From the NCBI GenBank assembly GCA_000434635.1, contig HF988106.1:40597-53922 (forward strand): DNA of 13,326 nt, given 5' to 3'. Position numbers and translations under genes: made by a program. Positions 11,900-13,326 of the stretch are shown here, piece by piece; the first letter of the stretch is position 1, and each line of letters starts with the position of its first letter. The stretch is from Firmicutes bacterium CAG:110 (GTDB lineage: Bacteria; Bacillota; Clostridia; Oscillospirales; Oscillospiraceae). Under the pieces are notes generated by a model. It saw only the letters and a program-made list of their open reading frames with translations, did not search any database and was not told where the DNA came from.

Positions 11900-13303
11900 A
11901 TGGCAGAAAAGCAGCGTCCGGAATCCCAACATCCCTTAAGCGAAGCAAAGAAATGGGCGTTTGGTGGCGGCAGCATGATCTCCACCATGACCAACAGCAT
12001 CAACAACACCTTCTATTACTACTTCCTTACCAACGTGGTCGGCATGTCCGCAGCCCTCATGGGTCTGGTGACCACCCTGTCCCGTGCGGTCGGCCTGGTC
12101 TACGGCCCCATCAGCGGCGCGATCATGCAGCGCAAGGAATGGAAGTACGGCAAGTACCGCACATGGCTCATGTTCTTCTACCCCGCCAGCATCGTTTTCT
12201 TCGCCATGGCCTATGTCAATGTGCAGGCAAGTCCCTGGGTTCAGTGGGCTTACTACTTCGGCGTTTACATCATTGCCATGCTCTTCGGCGCTTACGCGGA
12301 AAAAGCACAGCTCTCCCTCGTCCCGCTGATGGCGCACAGCCAAAAGGAGCGTCTGGAGCTGACCTCCAAGCGTTCCGCCATCGCGACCTTCGGCACCGTC
12401 CTGTACTCCCTCATCACCGTTCCTCTGGTCACCAAGCTGGGCGGCGGCGACCAGGGCAAGGGCTATCTGTACGTATTTATTATCTATGCCGTATTCGGTA
12501 TCATTGGCTACAACGTGACCGCATGGTCTGCCAAGGACTATGACCTGTACAAGGTTGCCGGCACCACCGAGGCAAAGAAGGTCGAAAAGAAGGAAAAGCA
12601 GTATCCCCGTAGCGTGTATGCCGCTTCCTTCTTCAAGAATCCCCCCGTTATGCTGTTGTTCTTCGGCGACCTGATGAAGGCCACCGCCACCATGCTGTAC
12701 ACCGGCTCCATCGCTTACTACTTCACCAATAACATCGGCGACATCGGCAAGCTGACCATCTTCCTGACTGTATCCAATGTACTGATGCTGCTTGGCTCTC
12801 TGTGCGCCCCCATCCTTGCCAGAAAGTTCGACAAGAAGACCTGCAACACCATCGCCTACACCGGCTTTGCTCTGGGTCTCATCTGCGCCGCTTTCGTGGC
12901 TCCCGGTTCCGTCTGGGGCGTCACGCTGTGCATTGGTTTCGGCCGTTTCTGCTCCGGCCTGAACGCCTCTCTCAGCCCCGCCATGTACGCGGACATCGGC
13001 GACTACTACGAGAACAAGACCGGCTACCGGATGCACTCCTATCTGCTGTCCTTCTTCAGCCTGAACTTCTCCGTAGCTCAGCTGTTCACCGGCTCCATCA
13101 TCTCCATCTGCCTGGGCATTGTCGGCTTCGACAAGGGTGCGGCAATCACTCCCGAAATGCTGACCATGTTCCGGAACATGGTGTCCCTGATCCCCGGTAT
13201 TCCGCTGGCTCTGGGTGCTGTTGCCTCCCTGTTCTATCCTCTGAGTGAAAAGAAGATGGAGCAGGTTCACGCGGAACTCACCGCCAAGCAATCTGCCGAA
13301 TAA
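11900..13303 (+). CDS. GPH/MelB-type MFS transporter
   Basis: 467 aa integral membrane protein with about 12 hydrophobic segments, matching the glycoside-pentoside-hexuronide (MelB-like) branch of the major facilitator superfamily. Typical features are the N-terminal helix with NSINNTFYYYFLTNVVGMSAALMGLV (32-57), WKYGKYRTW (81-89) after helix 2, and a central cytosolic loop rich in Lys/Glu (about 213-235, KKVEKKEK). Normal GPH symporters have acidic residues in helix 2 (DP..G...D); here this reads YGPISGAIMQ (68-77), with no Asp or Glu from 55 to 79, so Na+/H+ coupling may differ. AGGAGG lies 9 nt before the ATG. Its place behind the methyltransferase operon suggests it imports the methylated substrate; GPH proteins mostly carry glycosides or uronides. 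The substrate is not readable from sequence. Confidence 0.88.
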   Translation: MAEKQRPESQHPLSEAKKWAFGGGSMISTMTNSINNTFYYYFLTNVVGMSAALMGLVTTLSRAVGLVYGPISGAIMQRKEWKYGKYRTWLMFFYPASIVFFAMAYVNVQASPWVQWAYYFGVYIIAMLFGAYAEKAQLSLVPLMAHSQKERLELTSKRSAIATFGTVLYSLITVPLVTKLGGGDQGKGYLYVFIIYAVFGIIGYNVTAWSAKDYDLYKVAGTTEAKKVEKKEKQYPRSVYAASFFKNPPVMLLFFGDLMKATATMLYTGSIAYYFTNNIGDIGKLTIFLTVSNVLMLLGSLCAPILARKFDKKTCNTIAYTGFALGLICAAFVAPGSVWGVTLCIGFGRFCSGLNASLSPAMYADIGDYYENKTGYRMHSYLLSFFSLNFSVAQLFTGSIISICLGIVGFDKGAAITPEMLTMFRNMVSLIPGIPLALGAVASLFYPLSEKKMEQVHAELTAKQSAE

Positions 13304-13326
13304 CCCCCATCCCCCGGCGGCTGGTT

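Noticed and set aside
11936..13291. A 451-codon frame on the minus strand opposite the transporter
   Set aside because: Antisense shadow of a conserved membrane protein; composition (Gly, Glu, Val rich) and lack of an SD argue against coding.
1..13326. CRISPR arrays, tRNA or rRNA genes, insertion sequences with transposases, prophage
   Set aside because: No regularly spaced direct repeats, no tRNA or rRNA-like segment, and no transposase, integrase or phage protein was recognised.

Overview
The window looks like a chromosome segment of a GC-rich, Gram-positive anaerobe, most likely a gut clostridium of the Oscillospiraceae type. This is inferred from strong AGGAGG-type ribosome binding sites, consensus sigma-A promoters, a T-box leader on thrS, a 3D/G5 cell-wall gene beside ksgA as in Bacillus and Clostridia, and corrinoid methyl-transfer genes typical of anaerobes. 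I could run no search, so the taxon is an inference.

Left part (1-6545), mostly housekeeping. On the minus strand are the start of a DUF218 (YdcF/SanA-like) membrane protein cut by the window edge, a class C26 glutamine amidotransferase-like hydrolase, and thrS. thrS encodes a threonyl-tRNA synthetase that lacks the N-terminal TGS domain and lies behind a promoter and a T-box riboswitch with an ACC (Thr) specifier; the hydrolase starts directly after the thrS stop codon. On the plus strand are a secreted YabE-like DUF348-G5-3D cell-wall protein, ksgA (16S rRNA dimethyladenosine transferase), and a YjjG-like HAD phosphatase whose start overlaps the ksgA stop. A bidirectional terminator closes this block.

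Right part (6546-13326), an accessory catabolic locus built around corrinoid-dependent methyl transfer. Two operons diverge from about 8448-8764. Leftward: flavodoxin, corrinoid protein 1, and a GntR/UTRA (HutC-type) regulator, all overlapping or closely spaced. Rightward: a pterin-binding (methyltetrahydrofolate) methyltransferase, corrinoid protein 2, and a URO-D-fold methyltransferase, then an unusual hairpin-rich element, a 45-codon small ORF, and a GPH/MelB-type transporter.

Working model (inference): the transporter imports a methylated, perhaps O-methylated, compound. The URO-D protein moves its methyl group to the corrinoid of CP2, and the pterin-binding protein passes it to tetrahydrofolate for C1 metabolism. 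The flavodoxin may help reduce inactivated Co(II) corrinoid, because no RACE-type activator is visible here. The GntR/UTRA protein probably represses the rightward operon through a perfect GTCTAGAC-centred palindrome lying on the transcription start of a consensus promoter. The second corrinoid protein, the missing classical zinc ligands in the URO-D protein and the hairpin-rich element are the least explained parts.
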